Part shown: positions 1 through 7,843 of the stretch, piece after piece | How positions within the stretch are numbered: the stretch's first letter is position 1 | Layout: every line of letters begins with the position of its first letter | Assembly (NCBI GenBank): GCA_007695225.1 | Contig: REED01000106.1 | Span: forward strand, 1 to 34,005 | Direction: 5' to 3' | Source: Gemmatimonadales bacterium | GTDB taxonomy: Bacteria > Gemmatimonadota > Gemmatimonadetes > Longimicrobiales > Gaopeijiaceae | Length of the DNA stretch: 34,005 nucleotides | Translations under genes and position numbers: made by a program | Notes under the pieces: generated by a model | The model's database searches: none | Seen by the model: only the letters and a program-made list of their open reading frames with translations | What the model was told of the DNA's origin: nothing

Positions 1-84
1 GGGTCGATGGTGGAGGTCTTCGGGATGTCCGGCCCGATTCTTCCGGACTTCTAGCAGTCCGATCTTCTAACGTCGTGCTGGGGC
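1..84. other. Downstream flank of the antiporter gene, with a weak hairpin
   Basis: No coding sequence is recognised here. On the minus strand this is the region just after the antiporter stop codon. A short inverted repeat, GTCCGG at 27-32 and CCGGAC at 43-48 with a 10-nt loop, could end transcription, but no T-run follows it, so a terminator role is only a guess. The window edge cuts off further context. Confidence 0.25.
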
Positions 85-606
85 TTACCCCTCCAAGAGG
101 ATCTCCACTCCCACCAACTCGACCTTCCCATCCACAACCCGGCGTGCCGCAAGCCGGATGTCCCCGGCCAGGATCTCCGCGCCCTCTTCTAGTTCGTCGC
201 CGAGTCGCTCGGACATCAGGTCGCCCAGGGTTCGAGCCGGATCCGGGTCCAGGTGGACGCCGTAGAAGTTCTCCAGGTCCCCTACTCGCGTTCTCGCGTC
301 AATGGGGAGCTCAAGGAACTTGAAGGGCCCACCCGGGACCGTCCGCCGGGGTGAGAACATTCGGTCCACGACCGGCCGAACGTCCGGCTTCATGACGACG
401 AACACGTAATCATCGCTCTGGATGAGGGTCCTTCCCCGAGGCGGGATGACTTCGTCGCCTCTGGCGATCATGGCGATCAACGCCGTCTCTGGAAGGGCCA
501 ACTCCCGGACCTTCCGTCCCGCGGCCGGCGCAGTCGGTTCCACGCGATACTCCACGATGTCTCCGTCCAGGTGCCGGATGGAATTGATTTCCAGCGTTAG
601 GGGGGG
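85..606 (-). pseudogene. C-terminal regulatory part of K+/H+ antiporter, out of frame with its membrane domain
   Basis: This frame encodes the cytoplasmic tail expected after the membrane domain of NhaP2/CvrA-type antiporters. First comes a TrkA-C (RCK-C) ligand-binding domain, with the stretches ALPETALIAMIARGD and LIQSDDYVFVV. A CorC/HlyC-type transporter-associated domain follows, ending GKVELVGVEIL. Homology starts exactly where the upstream frame stops, at the run of eight G at 600-607 (C on the coding strand). One more C, or two fewer, would join the frames into a protein of roughly 570 residues, the usual family length. The open frame extends upstream to 795, but residues before the join read as shadow sequence of the membrane domain and no good start is seen. 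It could be a true pseudogene fragment, an assembly or sequencing error, or a product of slippage at the C-run. Confidence 0.7.
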
Positions 607-1715
607 GCGGGTCGCCCTCCTTCTTCCCAGACTCCCGTCCACTTGGCCACGGGTGGGATGGTCCACCCCTGGGTGAGAGCCGACAGGAGGACGACGAAGA
701 AGACGACGTTGAACAGGAGCTCTCCCTCGGGAACTCCCAGAACCAGCGGATAGATCGCCAGGATGATGGGGATGGCACCCTTGAGGCCCACCCATGACAG
801 AAAGGTCAGCTCACGAACGTTGAACCGGAGAGGGGCGAGGGTGGCGAAGACCGCGAGAGGGCGTGCCACGAACATCAGGACGGCGGCCACGAGCATCCCG
901 TCCAGGGCCACGTCCATCAGTCGACTCGGTGTGGCGAGCAGGCCGAGCATGATGAACATGACGATCTGCGCAATCCAGGCTCCGCCGTCGTGGGCGAGGA
1001 GGATCCCGCGCTTGAAGGCCACGCGGGCGTTCCCCATCACGAGACCGGCCAGATACACGGAGAGGAATCCGCTTCCCCCCAGGTATGCGGGCAACCCGTA
1101 GGCCAGAAGACCGGTGCCGAGGACCAGCGCGGGATACAGTCCCACGGCGCCCAGGGACACACGGTTGGAGATCCACACGCCCGCCAACCCCACCGCAACC
1201 CCGCCCGCGGCACCGATGACCACCTGCTGCACGAAGAACCCGACGAGGGCCCATCCGGGTTCCACGTCCCCGAGGAGCATGGAGACGCAGGCAAGGGTCA
1301 GGAGCACGGCCATCGGGTCGTTGGACCCGGATTCGATCTCGAGCGTGGCCGCGATTCGCTCCTTCAGATGAAGCCCCTGTCCCCTGAGGATCGAGAACAC
1401 GGCGGCCGCGTCCGTCGATCCCACGATGGACCCGAGCAGGAGCCCGACCAGGAGCGGAAGGTCCAGCAGCCACGCCGCTGCGAGACCCGTCAGGCCAGCG
1501 GTGGCAAAGACACCGACCGTCGACAGGGTGAGGGCGGGCTTCCATGCGGTCCGAAACGAGCGCCAGCCCGTCTGGAGCCCACCATCGAAGAGGATGAGCA
1601 CCAGCGCCACCGTCCCGATGGCGTGGGCGAGGGGATAGTTCTCGAAAGCGAGCCCACCGATGCCTTCCTCACCGGCGAGCATTCCGATCCCGAGAAAGAG
1701 CACGAGTCCGGGCAC
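597..1715 (-). CDS. CPA1-family K+/H+ (or Na+/H+) antiporter, membrane domain
   Basis: This is an inner-membrane cation/proton antiporter of the NhaP2/CvrA type (PF00999 family). Visible family marks are the N-terminal PGLVLFLGIGMLAGEEG, the unwound-helix segment GSTDAAAVFSIL, and ESGSNDPMAVLLT with the Asn-Asp pair expected at the ion-binding site. About ten further hydrophobic segments follow. The stated start is a GTG, but in-frame sequence upstream to 1796 still encodes family-like residues (DGLIFIGGALLLLAIL) forming the first helix. That stretch has no ATG, GTG or TTG and is closed by a TAG at 1797-1799. The frame ends early with GGRPAPP at the C-run, and the RCK tail continues in another frame. 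It lies about 50 bp after the stress protein gene, probably in the same transcript. Family assignment is firm; K+ specificity is inferred from the tail domains. Confidence 0.85.
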   Translation of the reverse strand: MPGLVLFLGIGMLAGEEGIGGLAFENYPLAHAIGTVALVLILFDGGLQTGWRSFRTAWKPALTLSTVGVFATAGLTGLAAAWLLDLPLLVGLLLGSIVGSTDAAAVFSILRGQGLHLKERIAATLEIESGSNDPMAVLLTLACVSMLLGDVEPGWALVGFFVQQVVIGAAGGVAVGLAGVWISNRVSLGAVGLYPALVLGTGLLAYGLPAYLGGSGFLSVYLAGLVMGNARVAFKRGILLAHDGGAWIAQIVMFIMLGLLATPSRLMDVALDGMLVAAVLMFVARPLAVFATLAPLRFNVRELTFLSWVGLKGAIPIILAIYPLVLGVPEGELLFNVVFFVVLLSALTQGWTIPPVAKWTGVWEEGGRPAPP

Positions 1716-1850
1716 CCCGACCCTTCCCGAAAGCGTGCTTGAGAGGATGGCCAGGAGCAGGAGGGCCCCCCCGATGAAGATCAGGCCATCAACGGGCTAC
1801 ACGACGACCTGCGTTCAGGGGTGCACATGGATGGACGGAAGAACCTCGTT

Positions 1851-2828
1851 TCATCGTCCCACGGGCAGGGGCACCACCACCACGGGAAGAGGGAGGGTTC
1901 GGATCACCTCCGAGGTCACACTTCCGAAGAGGTGTCGGAGGACCGGTCCGTACCCGTGGGTTCCCATGAAGACCAGGTCCGCTTCCAACTCCTCCGCAAT
2001 CTTCAGGATTCCCTCGGGTGCCAATGGGTAGGATACCACCCGTGATGTGACCTCCACTGCGTCGCCTCCCGTCTCCGATGCAGCCTTCTCGTGACTGCGG
2101 AGGGTGTCGGTGAGCCTGAGTGGCCGGTACCCCGGGCGGGCGAAGTCCGCGATGCTGACGAGTTGAACATGGATGCGGCCATCGGCGGGGGCGCCCTGCG
2201 CGCCCGAGTCGCCGGCCCACTGCTTCGCCCAGGTGACGGCCACCTGCCCTGCATGCTCTCCGTGGGGCGATAGATCGGTGGCGACCATGATCCTTCTCGG
2301 CGTCGCTTCGATCTCTCGATTCACCACAAGGCAGGGAACCGCGGCTGTCCGGACGACTCGCTCCGCAGTGCTCCCGAGAAGGCCGTCGAACGCACGGCGT
2401 GGACGGTGCCGGCCCAGCACGATGAGGTTCGCGGCCACCTCCTCCGCCAACGCCGTTATGACCTGAAAGGGCCGCCCCACACAGACGCACGGGTGCGCTC
2501 CCCGATCCGCCAAGCCCGAGTCCTGGATTTGCTGAGCCAACTGGGAGAGGGGATCCGAGATACTGGGTTGATCCGCCGCGATCACCCCCTCCGACTCCGG
2601 CGCCGAGTCTTCCCGTGCGGGCAGCCGCCGGTCGGGTGCAGGTTGTACGTGGACCACATGAACGTTTCCAGGCCGGGACGGGACGAGGTGAGCTGCCGCC
2701 CTCAACGCGGAGCGTCCCCCGTCGCTCAGATCAGTGCCGACGAGAATCGTGCCGAGGGGAGCGACTGGACCGCGACTGTGAAGGGTCCCGGCGACCTTTG
2801 CCTCCGGTGTTGGACTGACAGGATACAT
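1851..2828 (-). CDS. Universal stress protein, two tandem UspA domains
   Basis: This is a 325-residue cytoplasmic protein with two UspA folds, roughly residues 25-150 and 158-322. The second domain carries an intact nucleotide-binding signature, G-T-H-G, nine residues, then G-S (GTHGYGPVLRHLFGS), which predicts ATP binding. The first domain has the variant G-R-H-R, nine residues, G-S-T, so its site may be altered. Each domain opens with the expected beta strand and acidic residue (TILVGTDLS and RIMVATDLS). The ATG start is supported by GGAGG five bases upstream. The gene precedes a K+/H+ antiporter, and USP domains often accompany or regulate such transporters. Joint operation is inferred from that neighbourhood. 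Two inverted repeats lie in its upstream region. Confidence 0.92.
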   Translation of the reverse strand: MYPVSPTPEAKVAGTLHSRGPVAPLGTILVGTDLSDGGRSALRAAAHLVPSRPGNVHVVHVQPAPDRRLPAREDSAPESEGVIAADQPSISDPLSQLAQQIQDSGLADRGAHPCVCVGRPFQVITALAEEVAANLIVLGRHRPRRAFDGLLGSTAERVVRTAAVPCLVVNREIEATPRRIMVATDLSPHGEHAGQVAVTWAKQWAGDSGAQGAPADGRIHVQLVSIADFARPGYRPLRLTDTLRSHEKAASETGGDAVEVTSRVVSYPLAPEGILKIAEELEADLVFMGTHGYGPVLRHLFGSVTSEVIRTLPLPVVVVPLPVGR

Positions 2829-2859
2829 GTCAACCTCCGGCGCGTAGAGTCCCGCCTCG

Positions 2860-2890
2860 GCTGCACGTACGCTTCAGGTAGACGTGCAGC
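2860..2890. promoter_or_regulatory. Inverted repeat upstream of the stress protein gene
   Basis: GCTGCACGT at 2860-2868 and ACGTGCAGC at 2882-2890 form a perfect 9-bp inverted repeat around a 13-base centre. It ends 32 bases upstream of the stress protein ATG. Position and symmetry suit either an operator for a dimeric regulator or a leader hairpin. No regulator can be named. Confidence 0.4.
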
Positions 2891-2910
2891 AAAACGGGCG
2901 CAGGGGTACC

Positions 2911-2947
2911 CCGGTAGCCCCCTGAGAGCCTCTCAGGGGGCTACCGG
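2911..2947. repeat. Near-complete 37-bp palindrome, arms of 18 bp
   Basis: CCGGTAGCCCCCTGAGAG (2911-2928) and its exact reverse complement (2930-2947) are separated by one base. As RNA it would fold into a very stable hairpin of about 16 pairs. It could be the terminator of the transcript arriving from the UPF0182 gene, but that gene ends some 600 bp earlier and no T-run follows on either strand. A regulatory or mobile-repeat origin is equally possible. Confidence 0.6.
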
Positions 2948-2951
2948 ATGG

Positions 2952-3356
2952 TCAGGATGTCGGACTGCTGGACCGGGGGGAGGGAGGGGGCCTGGGGGAC
3001 TCGCCAGGGTCGTCGGAAAGCGCTTGGAAAGATGCGCTCCGTGCGTTGGGCGGAAGAGGTTCCACGACATGGAGCGCAAGAGAGGCGCGGCCGTGGTGGC
3101 ACCTGGCCTCAATCGGCCCCTGACCGGAGCTCCTGGAACGGGGCCCAAGGGCGGCGCCGCGTGACGGAGCCGGAACCGCCAGGGTAAGAGGCCCAGGAGT
3201 AACGGCCCGATGGTGATCCGATCCGTATGGAACCGCATCGGTGGCAGAGGATGCCGGGGCGAGGGCCGTTGTTTCGGGTACGACAAGCAGATCGAAGGGT
3301 GGAATGGCTCCACCCCCGATTGCTGTCAGGGCCGAAAGAACAAGGAAGCGCAACAT
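2952..3356 (-). CDS. Doubtful small exported protein
   Basis: This open frame of 134 residues begins MLRFLVLSALTAIGGGAIPP, which resembles a short signal peptide or membrane anchor. It then becomes Pro-, Ser- and Arg-rich with no recognisable domain. No Shine-Dalgarno sequence precedes the ATG. A weak promoter-like pair close upstream would give an almost leaderless transcript. In DNA this GC-rich, open frames of this length arise by chance and the composition of the second half looks non-coding. It is listed because it is the best candidate in an otherwise empty gap. Confidence 0.2.
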   Translation of the reverse strand: MLRFLVLSALTAIGGGAIPPFDLLVVPETTALAPASSATDAVPYGSDHHRAVTPGPLTLAVPAPSRGAALGPRSRSSGQGPIEARCHHGRASLALHVVEPLPPNARSASFQALSDDPGESPRPPPSPRSSSPTS

Positions 3357-3549
3357 GTCCGAATAGAAGGGATCCGCGGATGGAGCGTCAATAGGTGGAC
3401 AGGGCCCGTGACGAGGAAGGGTTGGGACTGAGAGATCATGAGGGTCCCGGTCGTTCACCACCCCCTCCTGGGGGAAGCCCATCATCCAGGTCGCCCTGCC
3501 GGACCCATTCTCTGGACCTACTCTCCTGATCCGAAGGCAGTCCAGGTCG

Positions 3550-6363
3550 TTACTGGCCCCCGGCCTGCCGACGAAGGAGGGAGCGCAGCTCCTCCAGCTT
3601 CCTGCCGAATGCCTCCCAGTCTCCGGCCCGGAGCCGCTCCTCGGCCTCGTCCAGGAGCTGGAGTGCCTCGGGCGAGGTGGGTGGGGGTGTCGGTGCCGGG
3701 GGATCCGTGGGCGGAGCCGGGGGGACGGCCTCCTCGTCGGGAACCCGGAAGGGATCGGGGTCATCCAGGACGTCGAGATCCACCTCGTCCAGCGCGGCAC
3801 CCTCTCCCATCGCCAGGGCCCGTACCGCTTCCGCCATGGTGGTTTCCATCACCACCCGCCGGCCGTCGCTCACCACGAAGCGCCGGATTTCCGGGATGGC
3901 CTCAAGATCCGCCGCCAGGAAGATGGGCTCCATGTAGAGGAGGGTGTTCCCCACGGGGACCAGGTGGAGATGCCCCGTCCAGACCTGGCTCCCACCCTGA
4001 CGCCAGAGGGAGAACTGCTGGGAGATCTCCGGGTCCTGCTCCACCAGGGCCTCGATCTGGCGGGGCCCTGGAACCTGTTCCTCCAGGGGTAGATCCCACA
4101 GGCGGAGTTCGGGTCCCTCTTCCGGGGTCCACCGGGCCGCCAGGAAGGAGGCCAGGTTCTGCCGTCCGGCAGGGACGAAGACGGTGGAGAGGACGAAGCT
4201 CTCCTCCGTCTCCCCCGGAAGGGTGAGAAGCCCGAACTCGGGACGGTAGGGGACCGGGTTGCTTCCCACGGAGAGTTCCTGGGCCAGGGCCCAGCGGTCC
4301 TGTTGACCGTGGAACACCGGGGCACTGTCCTGGTGGAACCGGGTGAGGACGGAGGTCTGCACCTCCAGGAGCCAGCGGGAGTAGCGAAGGTGCTTCCGGA
4401 GTTCCGGGGAGAGTTCGTCCAACTCCCGGATCAGCCCGGGAAAGGCACGGCTCCACCCCTGGAGGATGGGATCCCCGGGTTCGGCCGCGTAGAGGCGCGT
4501 CTCCCCAGTGACGGCGTCCACGGTGATCTTGACGCTGTTCCGGAGGTAGGACGCCTCCTGCCTCGCCCCCAGCTCGTGGCTACGGGAGAGGGGGAAGGAC
4601 CGGCTCCGGGTGAATCCCTCCAGGATCCACACCACCCGACCGTCGGCCACCACCGGGTAGGGGGCCTCCGGAAGGTAAAGGAAGGGTGCGAGAGCCCGCA
4701 CCCGGGACTCCACGTCCCGTCGGAAGAGGAAGCGGCTCTCCCGGGTGACCTCGGAGGCAAAGAGGAGATTCGCGTCCTGGAAGTGCCAGGCCAGCGCCAG
4801 GGTCCGTGCGAAGGAGGTCATGGGAATCCCCGCCGGATAGTCCTCTCCCGGGATGCCCGGCCCACCGTCCGGGGCCCGGAAGCCCTCTTCGTCCTCGGTG
4901 ACCACGGCGTAGAACTGGGGTCGGGAGCCCACGTACACCTGGGGTCGGGTGAGGCGAAGGTCGTCGGGCACTCCCGGCCCCTCCCGGAACTCCGGGGGGA
5001 TGGCGGTGAGGAACATGGGAAGACGACCCTGCTCCGTCCGTCGGTTGAGCTGCCCCGCCACGGCGCCATTTCCCGAGATGAAGCGTTCCCGGAGGTGGAG
5101 GTTCTGCCAGCTGGGGTCGGGGATCTGGGTAGGGTCCACCTCCCGGACCGCCAGAGCCACCGGCTCCATGCGGTCGTCGGCGGGATACCGGTCGAAGGCC
5201 ACGGTGGTGAACTCGTAGTAGCGGAACCTCGCTTCGATCTGGCGGAAGGTGGCCAGCAGGGTGCGCTCGGTCCAGACGGGAAGGCGCTGGAGGCGATCCA
5301 GCCCCCGGGACCAGTCCTCCCCCGATGGGGGACGGTAGTCCATCCGTTCCCGCTCCAGTCCCCCCAGGCCGAACCCCTGTCGGGTGTACGCCACCGCATG
5401 CTCGATATAGGGCGTCTCCCGGGCCAGTTCATTGGGCTGGACCTGGAAGCGCTGCACGAGGGAGGGGTAGACCTGAAGGACCCCCACCCCCAGGACCACC
5501 AGAGCGCCGGCTCCGGCGGCGGCCGGGATGAGGCGCCCCTGGAGTGCCCCCCAGACGGCAGCGCCGGCTGTGGCGAAGCAGAGGAAAGCGGTCATGCGGA
5601 AGGCCGGGATCCGGGCCTCCTGATCCGTATAGCCGAAGATCCCCTGCACCGCCGAGTTCCCGTCCAGAAGCAGCCCGTAGGGTGCCAGGACGAAACGGAT
5701 CCCCAGCAGGACGAGGAAGGCCGCCGCCAGGATTCCCAGGTGCTTTCGGGGGAGAATCCCCAGGCTCACCCGTCCCCCTCCCCAGGAGATGGCCCCGGTG
5801 GCGCTGTACCCCGCCGCCACCAGGGCGGCGGAGAAGACCGTGACCACCATTCCGTAGCTCACCAGCCCCAGGAGGACGGGGTAGCGGAAGAGGTAGAATC
5901 CCAGATCCCGACCCAGAATGGGATCCACCTCCCCAACCGCGGGACCATGGACCATGAGCAGGGCCTGGAGACCGGTGCCCTGGGGGACCGCGGCGGTGAA
6001 CCAGAGGCCGGTGAGGATCGAGGCGCCGAAGAGCGCCCAGCGGACGTACGAGCCCGGGAGCTTCTCCTGGATCACCAGATCACCGTATCGCCTGCGGATC
6101 TGGATTCCCGCGAAGGTCCGGGCCACCACCCTCAGGTTGGCCCAGGCCAGGAGGGCCGTGGCCACACCGATGAGGATGCGGGCCCCCCACTCCCAGGCGT
6201 TCCGGGTCCAGAAGACCCGGGTGGCCCCCTCGGCGGCATACCAGAGGTGTTCGATATAGATGGCCGCCGACCACCGGAGGAGGAGGAGGACCAGGAGGAA
6301 GAGGAGGAATCCGCCAAGGATCATCTTCCCGCCGCGGAGTCCGCCCGGTAGACGGTCAAGCAT
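3550..6363 (-). CDS. UPF0182-family large membrane protein
   Basis: This is a 937-residue protein of the UPF0182 family (PF03699), whose function is unknown. The N-terminal third has about seven hydrophobic segments, starting with MILGGFLLFLLVLLLLRW. It also has family-like stretches such as YIEHLWYAAEGATRVFW and DPILGRDLGFYLFRYPVL. A large soluble, probably extracytoplasmic part follows, with VQPNELARETPYIEHAVAYT. A Pro-rich linker near residues 855-890 leads to a short charged helix at the C-terminus, a common ending in this family. ATG at 6363 is preferred over an in-frame TTG 30 bases upstream. It overlaps the phosphohexomutase stop by 8 bases (ATGCTTGA), suggesting translational coupling. 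Family assignment is sure; its role is not known. Confidence 0.88.
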   Translation of the reverse strand: MLDRLPGGLRGGKMILGGFLLFLLVLLLLRWSAAIYIEHLWYAAEGATRVFWTRNAWEWGARILIGVATALLAWANLRVVARTFAGIQIRRRYGDLVIQEKLPGSYVRWALFGASILTGLWFTAAVPQGTGLQALLMVHGPAVGEVDPILGRDLGFYLFRYPVLLGLVSYGMVVTVFSAALVAAGYSATGAISWGGGRVSLGILPRKHLGILAAAFLVLLGIRFVLAPYGLLLDGNSAVQGIFGYTDQEARIPAFRMTAFLCFATAGAAVWGALQGRLIPAAAGAGALVVLGVGVLQVYPSLVQRFQVQPNELARETPYIEHAVAYTRQGFGLGGLERERMDYRPPSGEDWSRGLDRLQRLPVWTERTLLATFRQIEARFRYYEFTTVAFDRYPADDRMEPVALAVREVDPTQIPDPSWQNLHLRERFISGNGAVAGQLNRRTEQGRLPMFLTAIPPEFREGPGVPDDLRLTRPQVYVGSRPQFYAVVTEDEEGFRAPDGGPGIPGEDYPAGIPMTSFARTLALAWHFQDANLLFASEVTRESRFLFRRDVESRVRALAPFLYLPEAPYPVVADGRVVWILEGFTRSRSFPLSRSHELGARQEASYLRNSVKITVDAVTGETRLYAAEPGDPILQGWSRAFPGLIRELDELSPELRKHLRYSRWLLEVQTSVLTRFHQDSAPVFHGQQDRWALAQELSVGSNPVPYRPEFGLLTLPGETEESFVLSTVFVPAGRQNLASFLAARWTPEEGPELRLWDLPLEEQVPGPRQIEALVEQDPEISQQFSLWRQGGSQVWTGHLHLVPVGNTLLYMEPIFLAADLEAIPEIRRFVVSDGRRVVMETTMAEAVRALAMGEGAALDEVDLDVLDDPDPFRVPDEEAVPPAPPTDPPAPTPPPTSPEALQLLDEAEERLRAGDWEAFGRKLEELRSLLRRQAGGQ

Positions 6364-7741
6364 GGACGCCCTGGGTCTGGAGCCAGTCCTCAACTTCGGT
6401 ACGGATCTCCGTCAACTGTTCTTCCGTCCGGGCCTCGAAGCGGGCCACCAGGACGGGTTGGGTGTTGGAGGCCCGGAGGAGCCCCCAGCCATTCGGGAAG
6501 AGGATCCGGGCTCCGTCTACATCGATGACCGGATGCTTCGGCCCGAAGTGGGCCACCGCCCGCTCCACGATCCCCACCTTCTCCTCCTCCGGGACCTCCA
6601 GGCGGAGCTCGGGGGTGGAGACGAACCGGGGGAAGCTGTCCACCTGCTGGGAGAGGGACTGGGTGCGGTTCGCCACCACCTCCAGGAGCCGGGCAGCGGC
6701 ATAGAGGGCGTCATCGATTCCCAGGTAGTCGTCGGCGAAGCAGATATGGCCCGAGAGCTCACCCGCCAGCGGGGCGCCGGTCTCCCGCATCTTCTCCTTC
6801 ATGAGGGAGTGCCCCGTCTTCCACATGATGGTCTTCCCCCCGGCGGCCTCGTAGACCTCGGGGAGGACCTGGGAGCATTTCACGTCGTAGAGGAGGAGCT
6901 GGCCGGGGCCCCGCCGCGCCAGGAGGTCCAGGCCGAAAATGAGGAGAAGGATGTCTCCCCGGATCACCTGGCCGTCTCCATCCACGACTCCGAGCCGGTC
7001 CGCGTCCCCATCGAAGGCGATTCCCACCTCGGCTCCGTTCGTTCGGACCTGTCGGATCAACTCCTCCAGGTTCTCGTCCACGGTGGGATCCGGGTGGTGG
7101 TTGGGAAAGGTCCCGTCGGATTCACAGTAGAGGGGGATGACCTCGGCTCCCACCGCAGTGAGGAATCGTTCGGCCACCACCGACCCGGTGCCATTTCCAC
7201 AGTCCACCACCACCTTGACGGGACGGGGGAGGTGGAAGCGGGGGACCAGGTCCTCAACGTACCGGTCCAGGATCGGGGTGGGTGTCCGGGTTCCCTGGCC
7301 GGGGACCAGGTCCCCGGTCTCGATCCGTCGCCGGAGCTCCTGGACCCCGTCGCCGTAGAGGGACCGTCCCAGGAGGGTCATCTTGATCCCGTTCCATTCC
7401 GGCGGGTTGTGGGATCCGGTGACCTGCAGGGCTCCGTCCACCCCCAGGGTCGTTTCGGCCCACCAGGTAACGGGGGTGGGAACCACGCCCAGCTCCAGCA
7501 CATCCACGCCGGATCCGGCCAGTCCCTCGGACAGGGCCTCCATGAGGGCCGGCGAGGTGGGACGGTTGTCCCACCCCAGCACCACCCGGGGCCGCTCCGC
7601 CTTTCCCCCCCTCCCTTCCCATCGCGATACCAGGATCGTGCCGTACGCCCGTCCCACCTCCCCGGCCAGCGCCGGGGTGAGGTCCCGGCCCACGATGCCG
7701 CGGATGTCGTATTCCCGGAAGATGTGCGGCGAAAGCGTCAT
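6356..7741 (-). CDS. Phosphomannomutase/phosphoglucomutase (alpha-D-phosphohexomutase family)
   Basis: This cytoplasmic enzyme interconverts hexose 1-phosphates and 6-phosphates, supplying mannose-1-P or glucose-1-P for nucleotide sugars and surface polysaccharides. All four family loops are visible in the 461-residue product. The phosphoserine loop TGSHNPPEWNG has the catalytic Ser near residue 110. The Mg2+ loop is DGDADR at 244-249, the sugar-specificity loop GELSGH at 327-332, and the phosphate-binding loop RASNTQP at 423-429. GELSGH rather than a Thr-containing loop fits the bifunctional AlgC/ManB group. ATG at 7741 starts the conserved region directly (IFREYDIRG); an upstream extension to 7822 is possible but lacks family sequence. 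It sits 102 bp after nuoN, the last complex I gene, and overlaps the UPF0182 gene. Confidence 0.93.
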   Translation of the reverse strand: MTLSPHIFREYDIRGIVGRDLTPALAGEVGRAYGTILVSRWEGRGGKAERPRVVLGWDNRPTSPALMEALSEGLAGSGVDVLELGVVPTPVTWWAETTLGVDGALQVTGSHNPPEWNGIKMTLLGRSLYGDGVQELRRRIETGDLVPGQGTRTPTPILDRYVEDLVPRFHLPRPVKVVVDCGNGTGSVVAERFLTAVGAEVIPLYCESDGTFPNHHPDPTVDENLEELIRQVRTNGAEVGIAFDGDADRLGVVDGDGQVIRGDILLLIFGLDLLARRGPGQLLLYDVKCSQVLPEVYEAAGGKTIMWKTGHSLMKEKMRETGAPLAGELSGHICFADDYLGIDDALYAAARLLEVVANRTQSLSQQVDSFPRFVSTPELRLEVPEEEKVGIVERAVAHFGPKHPVIDVDGARILFPNGWGLLRASNTQPVLVARFEARTEEQLTEIRTEVEDWLQTQGVHA

Positions 7742-7843
7742 TGCGGAACCGACAGCTCGGACTGGGGGGTCAGGAGACGAACCCTGCATGTATCGGAGGC
7801 ACGTATCGGAGACCCCTCCCACCCATGAAGAGATCCCCTGGAC

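Larger units (their letters stand above)
2829..3549. other. Gene-poor gap between the UPF0182 gene and the stress protein gene
   Basis: This 721-bp stretch contains two strong inverted repeats (2860-2890 and 2911-2947), a GGGGTACCCC palindrome at 2903-2912, and one doubtful small ORF on the minus strand. A weak minus-strand promoter-like pair (TTGACG, 17 bases, TTCTAT) lies just upstream of that ORF. No RNA gene or mobile element is recognised. Confidence 0.5.

Noticed and set aside
3550-3800. Reading the 2952-3356 frame as a longer protein starting inside the UPF0182 gene
   Set aside because: The upstream part is a shadow of the UPF0182 tail with Pro/Arg/Ser repeats; only the part from 3356 has any independent feature.
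4303-6351. Plus-strand open frame of about 680 codons opposite the UPF0182 gene
   Set aside because: Same shadow effect; no domain is recognisable and the opposite strand encodes the family protein.
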